The notes beneath the pieces are model-generated. The model had not been told where the DNA came from and searched no databases. It saw only the letters and a program-made list of their open reading frames with translations. DNA of 64,000 nt from Gemmatales bacterium (lineage in GTDB: Bacteria > Planctomycetota > Planctomycetia > Gemmatales > HRBIN36), in the NCBI GenBank assembly GCA_025060195.1, contig JANXCQ010000020.1:21875-85874 (forward strand). Reading direction: 5' to 3'. Shown here piece after piece: positions 11,008-20,064 of the stretch; position 1 is the stretch's first letter; the number at the start of each line of letters is the position of its first letter. A program made the position numbers and the translations under genes.

Positions 11008-12972
11008 TCAAGCGAAGACGAGTCCGGCATGTTGGGCTTCGCGGACGAGCTTGTCGGTGTTGTGGGCGATCTGCTCGCTGGCCCGGGCGGTGCGTTCCGC
11101 GAGGCTGTCGGAGCCTAGGCCGACCACGGCGAAGGCGCTGAAGGTTCCCTTCACGTCGGTCTTGATCTCCGCCTCGTCCAGCCGTTCCAGGTCGAACTCG
11201 AGACGATGGGCCAGTTGGGCTTGGCGCTGGGCCGCTTCCACCTGCTCACGCCGGGCGGCCAGCTCGGCCGCCCGCTGCTCGAGCGCCCGCTATGCTGCAG
11301 CCATGCGCTCGTGGTCGGCGGCGTTGGCCGCTTCCATCTCGCGACGCCGCTGCCGACGCTCCTCTTCCTGCATCTGGTTCAGGGCGTCTTCCCGTTGCTG
11401 GCCCGCCTGTGGCGCCTCATCGAGGCGCTGGGCGCGTTCTTGCACTTGGCGGTCAAGGCGCGGATGGGATTGCCGGTTTTGCTCTTCGACCTCACGATTG
11501 AGCGCCTCGACTTCTTGTTGGGCCGCCTGGCGGTTGAACAGGTTCCGCACCCGGGCCCAGGCTCGGCGGAAGAAGGCGACAAACTCGTTGAAGGCCACGG
11601 TCAAGCCGTACACGAACCAATCCCAGCCGTCGGCCAGGGCGTTGACCACCGTCCAGAACGCCACTTCGATGTTGGTCCACGCCGAGTTGAAGGCCGGAGC
11701 GACGGCATAGACGGCGTCCCAGAACAGCTCGACGAACCAGCTTTTGAAGTGCCGCCAGGCTTAACTAATGGCGGCGAGGCCAGTTTCCCAGGCGACCTGG
11801 ATGCCCCGCCAGGCGACTTCCATCGCTCCGGCCAGGTCGCCCGCCGCGATGGCGTCGCGAATGCCTTGCCACGTCGTGCTGGCAATGCTTGAAAGTTGCT
11901 CGAACCCTTGGCCCAGCGATGTCAGAGCCTGATGGCCTTCGTCGGTAGCCAGAAGCACAGCGGCGGCAAGACCGCCGACGACCGCAATGACCAGGCCGAT
12001 GGGCGAAAGCAAGAACGCAAGGGCCACACCCAGCAGCTTGACGGCAATCGCCGCAGCGGAGATGGCGAAGTTCACCAAGCCAATCGCCGCGCCCATGGCC
12101 GTGATGGCCGGACCCAACAGGAGCAGAGCCACGCCGATGGCGGTCAAGGCGGCGACCACGCCGGCCGCGATGGCGACCAGTTCGCGATTGCGATCGAGCC
12201 AGTCGCTGATCCGAGCCACGAGAGCTGCCACCAGTTGGGCGATCTGATGCAAGGTCGGGACCAGGGCGGCCCCTATGGCAAAGCCGAGCCGCTTGATCGT
12301 CTTCCAAAGAGTGTCCAGGGAGTCACCAAAAGCCTCGGCGGCCTCGGCATCCTCCGAGCTCATGGTCAAGCCCAGTTGGCGGGCCTGCCGGCGCAACTCG
12401 CGGATGCCGTCCGCGCCGCCCGACAAGAGGGGGAGCAAGTTTGCTCCCGTCTTACCGAAGATCTCCAGGGCAATCGTCGCGCGATGGGCCGGGTTTTGAA
12501 TCCGTGGCAGGCGGTCGGCGATCATTTCGAATTGCTGGTCGGGTGATAGGCCGGATAGGTCAGCAACGGTCAAACCGAGCCGGGCCAAGTTGCGGCGGGC
12601 CTCGGCCGAACCGCGGGCCGCCTCGATGATGTTCCGGCTCATGGTGCGAAGGCCCTTCTCCAGGTCCTCCGCGCCGGAACCCGATTGCTCAGAGGCGTAA
12701 CGTAACTCGGACAACGCCTCGACCGCCACGCCGGTGCGCTGAGACATGTCGAGCAGGTCGCTGCGCATGTCGGCGAACAGCTTGGCGGCTCCGAGGAAGG
12801 GTACCGCCAGGGTCACCCCCAGGCCCGCCAGCCGCGTGCCCACCGCCTGGATGCTCGCCCCCAAAGCCTTCAACCCGGCCGAGGCCGCCTGGAGGCCACG
12901 CACGAGCTTGTTGTCCTTGACGAAAAGCTCCACGCAGGCCGCTCCGGCGCGAATTCCCGAGGCAGAAGGCAT
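11008..12972 (-). pseudogene. tail tape measure protein with internal TAA and TAG
   Basis: From MPSASGIRAGAACVELFVKD the protein is Ala/Leu-rich. It has the tape-measure N-terminal domain (MSQRTGVAVEALSELRYASE, IFGKTGANLLPLLSGG) and a hydrophobic middle (VAALTAIGVALLLLGPAITA). It ends in a Gln/Glu/Arg coiled coil (RQVQERAQRLDEAPQ, RRQRRREMEAANAADHERM). The frame is continuous to TGA at 11008 except for TAA at 11761-11763 (after ETGLAAIS) and TAG at 11290-11292 (between ERMAAA and RALEQRAAELAA). Full reading would give about 655 residues, spanning the tail length. It sits just after the tail chaperones, as expected. Confidence 0.75.
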
Positions 12973-12974
12973 AC

Positions 12975-13270
12975 TCAACTCCGTTCCACGAACACTTGCT
13001 TGAGCACCTCGATGGATGCCTTGCGCGCTGGCGGCTCAGGCTGGCGCAGGTACGGGTGGAAATCAGCCGGTTTGTAGGGCGTCGGTCGCTTGCGTGGGTC
13101 GCGGTGGCAGTTGGCCACCAAGGCCATCCTGGACGCTGTATACGCCCATGCCTCGCGGCAACGGGCCTCGGCCATCAGGACGAGTTCGGCGAGGGTGAAG
13201 AGGCCGGGGTCGATGCCGAGCAGGCCGGCACAATGCCAAACGAGTGCATAGGCTTGTTCGCTTCGCGGTC
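12975..13270 (-). CDS. tail assembly chaperone, second frame (GT-like)
   Basis: About 90 residues look real: HCAGLLGIDPGLFTLAELVL, MAEARCREAWAYTASRMALV and PYKPADFHPYLRQ, ending VFVERS with TGA next to the tape-measure ATG. No start codon lies near the beginning of the conserved part. The frame is -1 relative to the gene upstream, with which it overlaps around 13,170-13,270. In many tailed phages the second chaperone is made as a -1 frameshift extension of the first, which would explain the missing start. I see no canonical slippery heptamer at the overlap. Confidence 0.5.
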
Positions 13271-13675
13271 GGCGTCGAAGTTCGCCAGCACGGCTTCCGC
13301 CCGCTCGATGATCCGCTGGCGAACGTTGCGGGCTTCGGTCAGGATCGTGGTCAGGGCCTGCGGACCCCGCGGGCTGGGGAAAAAATCGATCAACTGCTGC
13401 AAAAATGCTTCCGTCGCCCGGTGGGCGGCATCGCCGAACATGGCGCGGCCAAAATCCTCGTCGCTGACCTGGCGGGCGTTGGCTTCGTCCTGGCACAGGA
13501 CATACAGGACATCGACTAGCTTCACCGGGTCGCCGAGTAATTGCCCCAGGCCTTTGAAGTGGTCGTCGAGCAATTGGTAGAGCTTGATCTAGAGCCGCCC
13601 CTGGACGCGCTTAATGGTGGCCACGTTGATGCCGATGATCCCGGTCCGTCCGGTGGCGTCGGTGAGGGTGTGCAT
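13175..13675 (-). pseudogene. tail assembly chaperone, first frame, in-frame TAG
   Basis: A good start, MHTLTDATGRTGIIGINVAT (13675), is followed by IKRVQGRL, a TAG at 13589-13591, and then IKLYQLLDDHFKGLGQLLGD in the same frame. The rest (PVKLVDVLYVLCQDEANARQ, FLQQLIDFFPSPRGPQ) is typical of the small protein encoded before the tape measure in planctomycete prophages. It ends at TGA 13175. The only defect is the TAG after residue 27, where the family is variable. Confidence 0.65.
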
Positions 13676-14696
13676 GTGCTTCCTCAGGGGGACACGCGAA
13701 TCGGGATGGGGGTGGGTCGCTAGTCGTTATGGTCGGTGTTGCCTTGGTGGGGCCAGTGGCGGAGAGGGTCGGCAGGGAAACCCAGGCTTCCTCGGTGGTG
13801 GCGGCGTGCTGGGTGCGCCGGATCGCGGCCGTCGAGGCCCCCCACATAGCGACCTTGCGGCCCATGCCGCTGGCGCAGCAGACGACCGAGACCAATTCAT
13901 TGGTGTCGGCGCGGAAGATGCCGCCTCCGGAGTCGCCACCGGAGACGCTCAGGGTCATCCGTAGTTGGCCGTTGCCATCCTCGCCAGCGGCGATCGCGCC
14001 GTCTTCGCGATTGCCCGGTTGATCGACACCGTAACCCGTGTGCCAGATTGCCGTGCCCGGGTCGGGGTTCTTCGCGGCGATCAAGGCGTACGGCAGGTCA
14101 GCGATCGCGTCGTCGGTCACGCACCAGGCCACGTCGGGTCCTTTGTAGTGGGCCACGATGCGAATCCCGAGCGAGCGGCCGTCCTTCAAGGGGATTGTCC
14201 CCCGCGCTCCAACGCCGCTGACGCAGTGGGCAGCGGTCAGCACGTCCCACTTGCCGTCGGGCCGACGCAGGCCGATGACCGTGGCGGTGCAGCCGGCGTT
14301 GCCGAAGCGGATGCGGCCAATGGCATTGACCGGGTCGAGCTTGCCCCCCTCCGGCGGCTTGGGTGGAGATGGCGAGCAGGGTTCGATGGTGACGCTGGTT
14401 CGCGCCTCCTCGACCGACAACGCTCCGTCGATGCTGGTGATGACCAGCAGTTCGACCTCGTAGGTGCCGGGGTGGGCGGCGAACTCCAAAAGGTGCCTGG
14501 GGGTGGTGGCCCGCTGCACGTTCTGGGCTGGGTAGACACGCCACATAAGCGCGGCTTTGGCATCGACCCCTTCGGCCTTGAGCCGGACGAGCTGGTGCGG
14601 TTTGTACTTCGTCTCGCCGACGATGCGGAGCGCATCCGCCCGCGCAGCACTTGGGGCGAAGGCCAGAACCAGACCAACCAACAGAACCGAACGCAT
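13611..14696 (-). CDS. secreted trypsin-like serine protease within the tail gene cluster
   Basis: A signal peptide (MRSVLLVGLVLAFAPSAARA) is followed by an Ig-like segment (TSVTIEPC). A chymotrypsin-fold protease comes next: His in VLTAAHCVSG, Asp in YKGPDVAWCV and Ser in LSVSGGDSGGGIF. All three catalytic positions are present. A GGAGG ribosome binding site precedes the ATG. The gene lies between the tail tube and the chaperones. This is an odd location for an exported host-type enzyme, so it is probably element cargo. The last 65 bases overlap the next gene's start, and the true C-terminus may be shorter. Confidence 0.8.
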   Translation of the reverse strand: MRSVLLVGLVLAFAPSAARADALRIVGETKYKPHQLVRLKAEGVDAKAALMWRVYPAQNVQRATTPRHLLEFAAHPGTYEVELLVITSIDGALSVEEARTSVTIEPCSPSPPKPPEGGKLDPVNAIGRIRFGNAGCTATVIGLRRPDGKWDVLTAAHCVSGVGARGTIPLKDGRSLGIRIVAHYKGPDVAWCVTDDAIADLPYALIAAKNPDPGTAIWHTGYGVDQPGNREDGAIAAGEDGNGQLRMTLSVSGGDSGGGIFRADTNELVSVVCCASGMGRKVAMWGASTAAIRRTQHAATTEEAWVSLPTLSATGPTKATPTITTSDPPPSRFACPPEEAHAHPHRRHRTDRDHRHQRGHH

Positions 14697-14716
14697 GATG
14701 CCTCCTCCAAGTAAGA

Positions 14717-15158
14717 TCAGGGGACGACGACCCAGGCCGGCGGCGTGACCGAGTACGTCGGCTTGACGGTGACGCTGACGGTGATGGCTTCCTCGAGGGG
14801 TTCGTTGCGGCTGAAGCTGGTGACCATGCAGGTGGCCCGCAGGCCCTATGAGCCGGCGGCGGTGATGTCGCCTTCCATCACGGCGAACTCCATCGCGCCG
14901 CGGTTGAGGAAGGCGTCGCGGATGGCGGCGAAGTCGGCGTCGCCAGCGTTCCAGACCATCTCGAACTCAATGGAGGCATCCTTCCAGGTCGCCACCGTGG
15001 CCCGCCAGCCGTTGTTGCCGCGGGTGGTGACGTCGGCCTCGCCCGCCTCCAAGTTCAAGGTCACGTCCTTAAACGTTGGCGATTTCGTTCCACACCGGCG
15101 AGGCGAACGTGCCGGTGTTGCGGTAAAGCTTGGCATCGAGTCCGAGTCGAACACTCAT
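14717..15158 (-). pseudogene. phage tail tube protein, frameshift plus in-frame TAG
   Basis: The start MSVRLGLDAKLYRNTGTFAS runs to WNEIANV, where an extra T in the AACGTTT run (about 15,077) shifts the frame. The protein continues as KDVTLNLEAGEADVTTRGNN and ASIEFEMVWNAGDADFAAIR. A TAG at 14846-14848 follows TAAGS, and the frame stays coding beyond it (CMVTSFSRNEPLEEAITVSV) to TGA at 14717. The organisation matches a major tail tube protein. The ATG lies just behind the preceding TGA. Confidence 0.65.
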
Positions 15159-15161
15159 GGA

Positions 15162-15584
15162 TCACCTCAGGAAATCACGCCACAGGGCCGGCAGCTTTGG
15201 CTGCTCTTGCTCGAAGGCCGGTTGCATGAATGGCCGGGGCCGATAGTGAGCACGACGTTTCTTGCCGCAGTCCGCGATCACCGCGTTGCCTCCGTGCTCC
15301 AGGAGCCGGGGCGCTGTGGACCCTTCCTTCGTCAGCGTCGGGCCGATGACGACGCTTCGGCGCTGTGGGTCAAAGGCGAACAGAATGAACTTCCGCAACA
15401 GGCCGGTGTGCGAATAGGGCGGCTGCCCGGGTGGGCTGGTCCCCTTGCGCTTGCGGATCGAGGTCCTGGCCCGCTGTCGCAGGAACGCCCCAAACTTTGA
15501 CAGCACCCTCCGCGTACCGGCGTCCACGGAGCGTTGCACCGTCGCGCGGTCGAAGAAGTTCCTTTGGGCAACTTGCAGCGTCAT
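15162..15584 (-). CDS. head-tail joining/tail completion protein (HK97 gp10-like)
   Basis: The product is 140 residues from MTLQVAQRNFFDRATVQRSV. It is basic, with FGAFLRQRARTSIRKRKGTS followed by the PGQPPYSHTGLLRKFI block. That block is common to gp10-like neck proteins and related toxin-like phage ORFs. It ends HYRPRPFMQPAFEQE...WRDFLR at TGA. The frame is intact. Its place between a connector fragment and the tail tube fits a neck protein. Confidence 0.6.
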   Translation of the reverse strand: MTLQVAQRNFFDRATVQRSVDAGTRRVLSKFGAFLRQRARTSIRKRKGTSPPGQPPYSHTGLLRKFILFAFDPQRRSVVIGPTLTKEGSTAPRLLEHGGNAVIADCGKKRRAHYRPRPFMQPAFEQEQPKLPALWRDFLR

Positions 15585-15601
15585 GCCGATCAGAGCTCAC
15601 C

Positions 15602-15730
15602 TCCACACGCGATAGCTCAGCGTGAGGATGCTCGTGAACTGGCGGAACTCGTGCAAGTTTTCCAGGGCCTAGACCGGTTCGTTGACCAGTACGATTTGGA
15701 ATACAAGAGTGTCGTCGAAACGTGTACAAT
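15602..15730 (-). pseudogene. phage head-tail gene remnant with in-frame TAG
   Basis: The minus-strand frame reads RFDDTLVFQIVLVNEPV, TAG (15669-15671), then ALENLHEFRQFTSILTLSYR and VWR, ending in TGA. The continuity of plausible coding sequence on both sides of the TAG is clear. The 5' part is lost at the boundary with the DUF3644 insertion, so only the last 40 or so residues remain. Confidence 0.45.
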
Positions 15731-15784
15731 TGTGGATGGCCAAAGTGATTGTGACTATCCGTTCATCTTGCATGTGAGGAAGGC

Positions 15785-16756
15785 ATGAAATCCCGTTCGC
15801 GCGAGCTGCTTGATCATTCCATTAGCGCCATGTTGGCGGCCATTGAGATATACAACAAGCCTACCTTCCCATACCGAATTGAATCATTTCTCATTCTCGC
15901 ATTGAACGCCTGGGAGTTGTTAGTGAAAGCTAAATGGCTTTCCATGAACCGTAACCGTCTCAGCAGCCTCTACGTTCCTCAAGGAAAGGGTACGAAGAAG
16001 CCACGCTACAAGCGCACGCGCTCAGGAAACCCAATGACTCATAGCCTAGACTATCTCGTGAAAAAACTCACAGAGCAGCAAATCCTAGAGGAAACTTGCT
16101 CAAGAAACCTACACGCGCTCATGGACTTGCGGGATACGGTTGTCCACTTCTACCATCGCAATAATCTTTTATCAAAGCGACTGCAAGAAATCGCACTGGC
16201 GGCGGTGAAGAATTTTTTTACTGCCGTTCAGGACTGGTTTAAGAAAGACCTATCAGACTTGAACACTCATTGGATGCCTATTTCTTTCGTTTCGCCACCG
16301 GTAGCCACTGACGCGGTCGAATTTAATAAAGAGGAAAAACGATTTCTTAGATACATAGACGAGTTAGCTAAATCCGAGGCTGGTTCCGATTCAAAATATG
16401 CCGTAGCCATGAAGTTAGAGGTGCACTTTGTTCGTTCAAAAGCGGCATCCGCTGCACCGGTTCGACTCACCAGTGATCCCAATGCCCCCGCCGTTCGCCT
16501 GACAGAAGAGCAAATGCGTGAGCGCTATCAATTAGACTACGAGCAACTGACCCGTATGTGCAGAGAGCGTTATACAGACTTCAAGGTTGATAAGAAGTAT
16601 CATAAGCTGCGAAAAGAGTTGGCAAGCGATCAACGGTACGCTTATGTTCGAACCCCCAGAATCCGAAATCAGCCAAAAAGACTTTTTATAGCACGGCAGT
16701 ACTGGAAGCACTGGATCAACACTATCAGAGGAGGGAGAGGCCAGATGCTTAGTTGA
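15785..16756 (+). CDS. DUF3644-type protein inserted in the capsid region
   Basis: A 323-residue intact ORF on the opposite strand from its phage neighbours. The N-terminal half has RELLDHSISAMLAAIEIYNK, YRIESFLILALNAWELLVKA, LMDLRDTVVHFYHR and YLVKKL. This helical pattern is seen in DUF3644/abortive-infection-like proteins. The C-terminal half is basic (YAYVRTPRIRNQPKRLF). Its base composition is visibly more AT-rich than the flanks. It replaces the capsid 3' end and the genes after it. A role in phage defence is a guess from the family's usual contexts. Confidence 0.6.
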   Translation: MKSRSRELLDHSISAMLAAIEIYNKPTFPYRIESFLILALNAWELLVKAKWLSMNRNRLSSLYVPQGKGTKKPRYKRTRSGNPMTHSLDYLVKKLTEQQILEETCSRNLHALMDLRDTVVHFYHRNNLLSKRLQEIALAAVKNFFTAVQDWFKKDLSDLNTHWMPISFVSPPVATDAVEFNKEEKRFLRYIDELAKSEAGSDSKYAVAMKLEVHFVRSKAASAAPVRLTSDPNAPAVRLTEEQMRERYQLDYEQLTRMCRERYTDFKVDKKYHKLRKELASDQRYAYVRTPRIRNQPKRLFIARQYWKHWINTIRGGRGQMLS

Positions 16757-18146
16757 AATGAAACGGCGATGTCTTCGGCCAGCCGGGTGCGGATGTCATC
16801 AAAAGCCCCAAGGTCGTCGTCGATGATCTTGTCGCGCGTCAGAGCGAACATCCGGCCGTAGGTGTGGATCTGCCGGGTGTAGGTCTCCTCCGACACCGTG
16901 CCGTGCTTGAGTTCGCCTTCCGGGGCCACCGGCTTGTACGCCATGTTGTCCAAGAGGCGGTGGCTGGTGACGATCTTGAAGTCGTTGACCGAGCAGACGA
17001 TGGCGATTCGCCGCCAGGTCTGGTCCTGCTCCTGGTAGGCGTCGAGGAGTTCCTTGTTGAGCAGGTTGGAGAGGATGCTGGGCAGCGACAGGGTGCTGGA
17101 GCCGGCGGCTTGCAGGGTCAAGGGGAACGTCCCAGCATAGCACATGGCCTCGCCGAGGCTGTGAGCCTCGAGGGAAGGCGAGCCGGCATAGCCGTTGGCC
17201 TGTGCGACCAGGCAGATCGCCTCACGGAGCTTCCAACGTCGGCCGTGGCGGTCCTCGGCGGCTTGCAAGAGGTCGGCGGGGTAATGGCGCTCGAGGCGTA
17301 TGAAGGGCCGGTTTAGGGCGAGGGCGGCCTCGAGCAATTGCGCCGGGCCGAAGCGGTCGTGGGCCGTTCCCCGGACGAGGTAAGGCCCTTGCGGCCGGGA
17401 GGCGCGGAGGAGGGCCAGTTCGGTGCGGGTCGGGTCCCAGCCTTCGGTGATGGCTTGTGCCTCAATCTCGGCGTGTTGCCCTGTGCACAGCTTGCGGATG
17501 GTGGCGATGTGCCTCGCCTCGGCCGCAGCCGCAGCGCGGATGTCGGCGACCTGCGACTCCGGCGACGAGGCCGCGTGGGCCGGGGTGTCCATGTGGCTTT
17601 CCTGCTGCGTGGCGGCGATCTGGCCAAGGTGTTCTCGTCGGCCCCCAGCACCACGAAGCTGATCTCGCCCAGGGTGGCCCGCCGGACGATGTTGACCGGC
17701 CCGGCGAACTCCCGCCCGTTGGCCTGCGCGGTCTTTCCTTCGGCCACGAACTCCACCTGCTCGGCCCGGGCCCCGATGGAGGCTTGCCAAGCGAAGCCGC
17801 GGTCGTTGAGGGCGATTACCTGCCGCGCCTTGGGCGAGTCGCCCAGGATGTGGCCGGCGACGATTAGTTGGTCGTTCAGCACGGCCACCGAGTCAGTCTG
17901 ACCGAGCACAAAGTCGACGTCACGCTGGTGGTCGAGCAGGATTAGCCGGCGTTGGCGGCCCAGGTCCAGGCCGTGCAGGTCGACCACCACGGGGTAGCGC
18001 CAGCCGGCCAGTGGCATGGCCCCGCCGGTGTAGGCGGTCATGGTGCAGCGGCGTAGCTTCTGGGCGTCGCCGTCGGCCGGGGCGGCTTCCAGCTCCACCG
18101 CGGCCGCCAGCAAGTTCAGCGTCCGCTCTTCAGTCGGCCTGATCAT
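16757..18146 (-). pseudogene. phage prohead protease / major capsid protein, truncated
   Basis: The start MIRPTEERTLNLLAAAVELE (18146) overlaps the portal stop. The protease part includes WRYPVVVDLHGLDLG, FVLGQTDSVAVLNDQLIVAG and GFAWQASIGARAEQVEFVAE, with the catalytic-region pattern of such proteases. Near 17,620 the frame shifts, and a long capsid part follows (SQVADIRAAAAAEARHIATI, YAGTFPLTLQAAGSSTLSLP, YTRQIHTYGRMFALTRDKII). It stops at IRTRLAEDIAVSF, where the DUF3644 insertion begins. Protease and capsid appear to have been one polypeptide. Confidence 0.65.
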
Positions 18147-18722
18147 CTGGTTCGGCGGCTTCATCGAGTGATTCCTCGTCGTCGGGTTGGGCGTTGGCCC
18201 GGCTAGCGTGGCGGTCAGGCCGAGTTCTTGCATGAGGGCCAGTTCCTTGGCCCGCTGGCGCAAGGCCTCTTCCCAGTCGCGGCCATGCCGGGCGTACTCG
18301 TGCGCGAGCGTGGTCGTGTGGTTGGCCAGGCGGGTCGCTTGGGCGGCGGCTTCCTTGGCAGGATCAATGTGCTCGTGACCGTCCCAAAACCATTGGTGCG
18401 GCCAGGTGGCGATGGGACCGAGCCCCGCGGGCAGAAAGCCGGGAATGAAGGCGGCCTTGTCGAACCACGCGGCCAGGATGCGGTCGAGGACGACAGCTTC
18501 CAAGTGGGCTTGCTCGACGCGAATCGCCTTGAAGTAGGTCTGGTGGTCGAGCCGGCCGCAGGCGTAGTTGTAGCCTGAGGAGTTGCCCGCCGCGACGTTG
18601 AACGGCATGTTCAGGCAGCGGGCGATTTCGTTGAGAATCTCGTGCTTGAACTCGGCATAGGTGGTGGCGGGCTGTTGGGCCTCCAGTTGGCTCGTCTTCG
18701 TGGCATTGGGCATAGTAGGCGA
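18130..18722 (-). pseudogene. lambda-type portal protein, C-terminal part
   Basis: Conserved portal sequence begins at MPNATKTSQLEAQQPATTYA and includes EFKHEILNEIARCLNMPFNV, AAGNSSGYNYACGRLDHQTY and FKAIRVEQAHLEAVVLDRI. The N-terminal half is gone, cut at about 18,722 where foreign DNA starts. An indel near 18,200 makes the frame run into the protease. The proper end, QPDDEESLDEAAEPDDQAD with TGA at 18130, is in the neighbouring frame. The portal is the ring through which DNA enters the capsid, so the element cannot package DNA. Confidence 0.75.
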
Positions 18723-18846
18723 GTGCCCGCTACCCGAGTTCAATCAACTTGAGCCAATCCGCTACACTGGTCTCGGCTCCAGCGAGAGCGTCGGTGCACA
18801 GGATGGAGCCTGAAACGCGATGCTGGGTATGGCGCTCGGTCTTAAT

Positions 18847-19689
18847 TCATCCAACGAGACGGTAGGGATACTTGCTGTTTACATATTCGATCACACACCT
18901 TGTTAGTAACAGAAGCTTGCCGAGATGTGATGACCAAAGATCACAACCATCACTGGGAGACAGAAGGAGACTTTCGAGTTCCTGGAAGATTTCTATGGGC
19001 ATGGCATCGACGTGCGCATGCTTGTTACGGATATTTGCGATCCTTCCCAGCAGCCAGGGTAGACTTCCACTGGATGGAGAATCTCGACCGGACGAACCGG
19101 GAACATACGAGACGATCTTCTTGTGCTGAATAATGTCGAGATGAGTTGAACTTTCCCACAATTCCTGCAAATCTTCAGAGATGCCATTTTCGTAAGCCGC
19201 CGTAAGAAGTAACCTCATGTCGCCAAGCATCAAGCCCCTCAACTTGCCATCTTCAGTCTGCCAATTCAGGTTCACTGACCGTCCTCTCTCGGTTCCAATC
19301 TCCAACCTACCCGACTTGGGGCTTATTGCATCCCAAGGTGACGACGCACTAGCTAGTCCTCTTCGGATTCGTATGTACCAAACTAGCGAAAGATTCGATT
19401 CCCTTTCCGCTACCTTCCATAATCCACAGGCCGGCAAGGAGTAGTCGAATTCGTGGGAGAGATTCTGAGCCGCAAACAAACTTACTACCTCAGACGAATA
19501 GAGGAACTTTCGCGAAACCTCGTCGAGCAGATCTCCGAAAGTGGACAACAGCTCGTTCGTCTTAGTTGTCCTTATAAAGGGTATAAGTCGCTCACACAGG
19601 ACTGCATTTTGCGATGCTAGAAAATCATCGAATTCTTTGGCACACTTGGCACGACCAACAGGATCTTCCTCATCAAGAATGTTCACCAA
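18847..19689 (-). CDS. unknown protein, possible AbiV/HEPN-like
   Basis: An intact 280-residue ORF, MVNILDEEDPVGRAKCAKEF to SKYPYRLVG, with no membrane segment. It is mostly helical by composition. Near the end is RIANIRNKHAHVDAMPIEIF, an R-x-x-x-H-type motif (RNKHAH) like that of HEPN RNases and related abortive-infection proteins. Its base composition is less GC-rich than that of the phage genes. It sits in the foreign block that replaced the portal N-terminus and the terminase. The HEPN reading is tentative. Confidence 0.5.
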   Translation of the reverse strand: MVNILDEEDPVGRAKCAKEFDDFLASQNAVLCERLIPFIRTTKTNELLSTFGDLLDEVSRKFLYSSEVVSLFAAQNLSHEFDYSLPACGLWKVAERESNLSLVWYIRIRRGLASASSPWDAISPKSGRLEIGTERGRSVNLNWQTEDGKLRGLMLGDMRLLLTAAYENGISEDLQELWESSTHLDIIQHKKIVSYVPGSSGRDSPSSGSLPWLLGRIANIRNKHAHVDAMPIEIFQELESLLLSPSDGCDLWSSHLGKLLLLTRCVIEYVNSKYPYRLVG

Positions 19690-20064
19690 CAGTTGGGTAC
19701 GACGCTGTCGAATGCGGATGGCCAGGGATGTTCAATCCAAGGCGTCGTGAAATGGCACCCTCAGGACCGTCACGACCGCGAACAAGAGAGTAGTGTCGAT
19801 TTACTGAAACCGACCCGCTTCGGCGAGGTGATTCGCGAGCGGCAGTTGGACTGCGGTCTTGCCGGCAGTGCCACGTGAGAGACTTTGTACAGCCGCCCGC
19901 CGCGGACATGTGAGTGGTCATTTTTACTTGCATCGCTTCCGGTTCGCTTTAGAATAAAAAATTAAGTATGTTTTGCTACCGATCTTGTCGCAGGCGGAGT
20001 GTCGCATGTCCTCGCCCGAACATGAGACTAGTCAACCGCTGGAAAATGCCGCCGGGTCAAACAG
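19690..20064. other. spacer between divergent foreign genes
   Basis: I see no supportable gene. The stretch separates the unknown minus-strand ORF from the kinase gene and should hold the promoters of both. An AT-rich run (AGAATAAAAAATTAAG) lies near 19,950. An ATG at 20006 starts a plausible kinase N-terminus (MSSPEHETSQPLENAAGSNS) in a different frame from the rest of the kinase. Confidence 0.4.

Noticed and set aside
13378..13384. T-TTT-TTC as the chaperone slippery site
   Set aside because: A shift there would replace coding-like residues of the first frame with unrelated sequence for about 100 bases.
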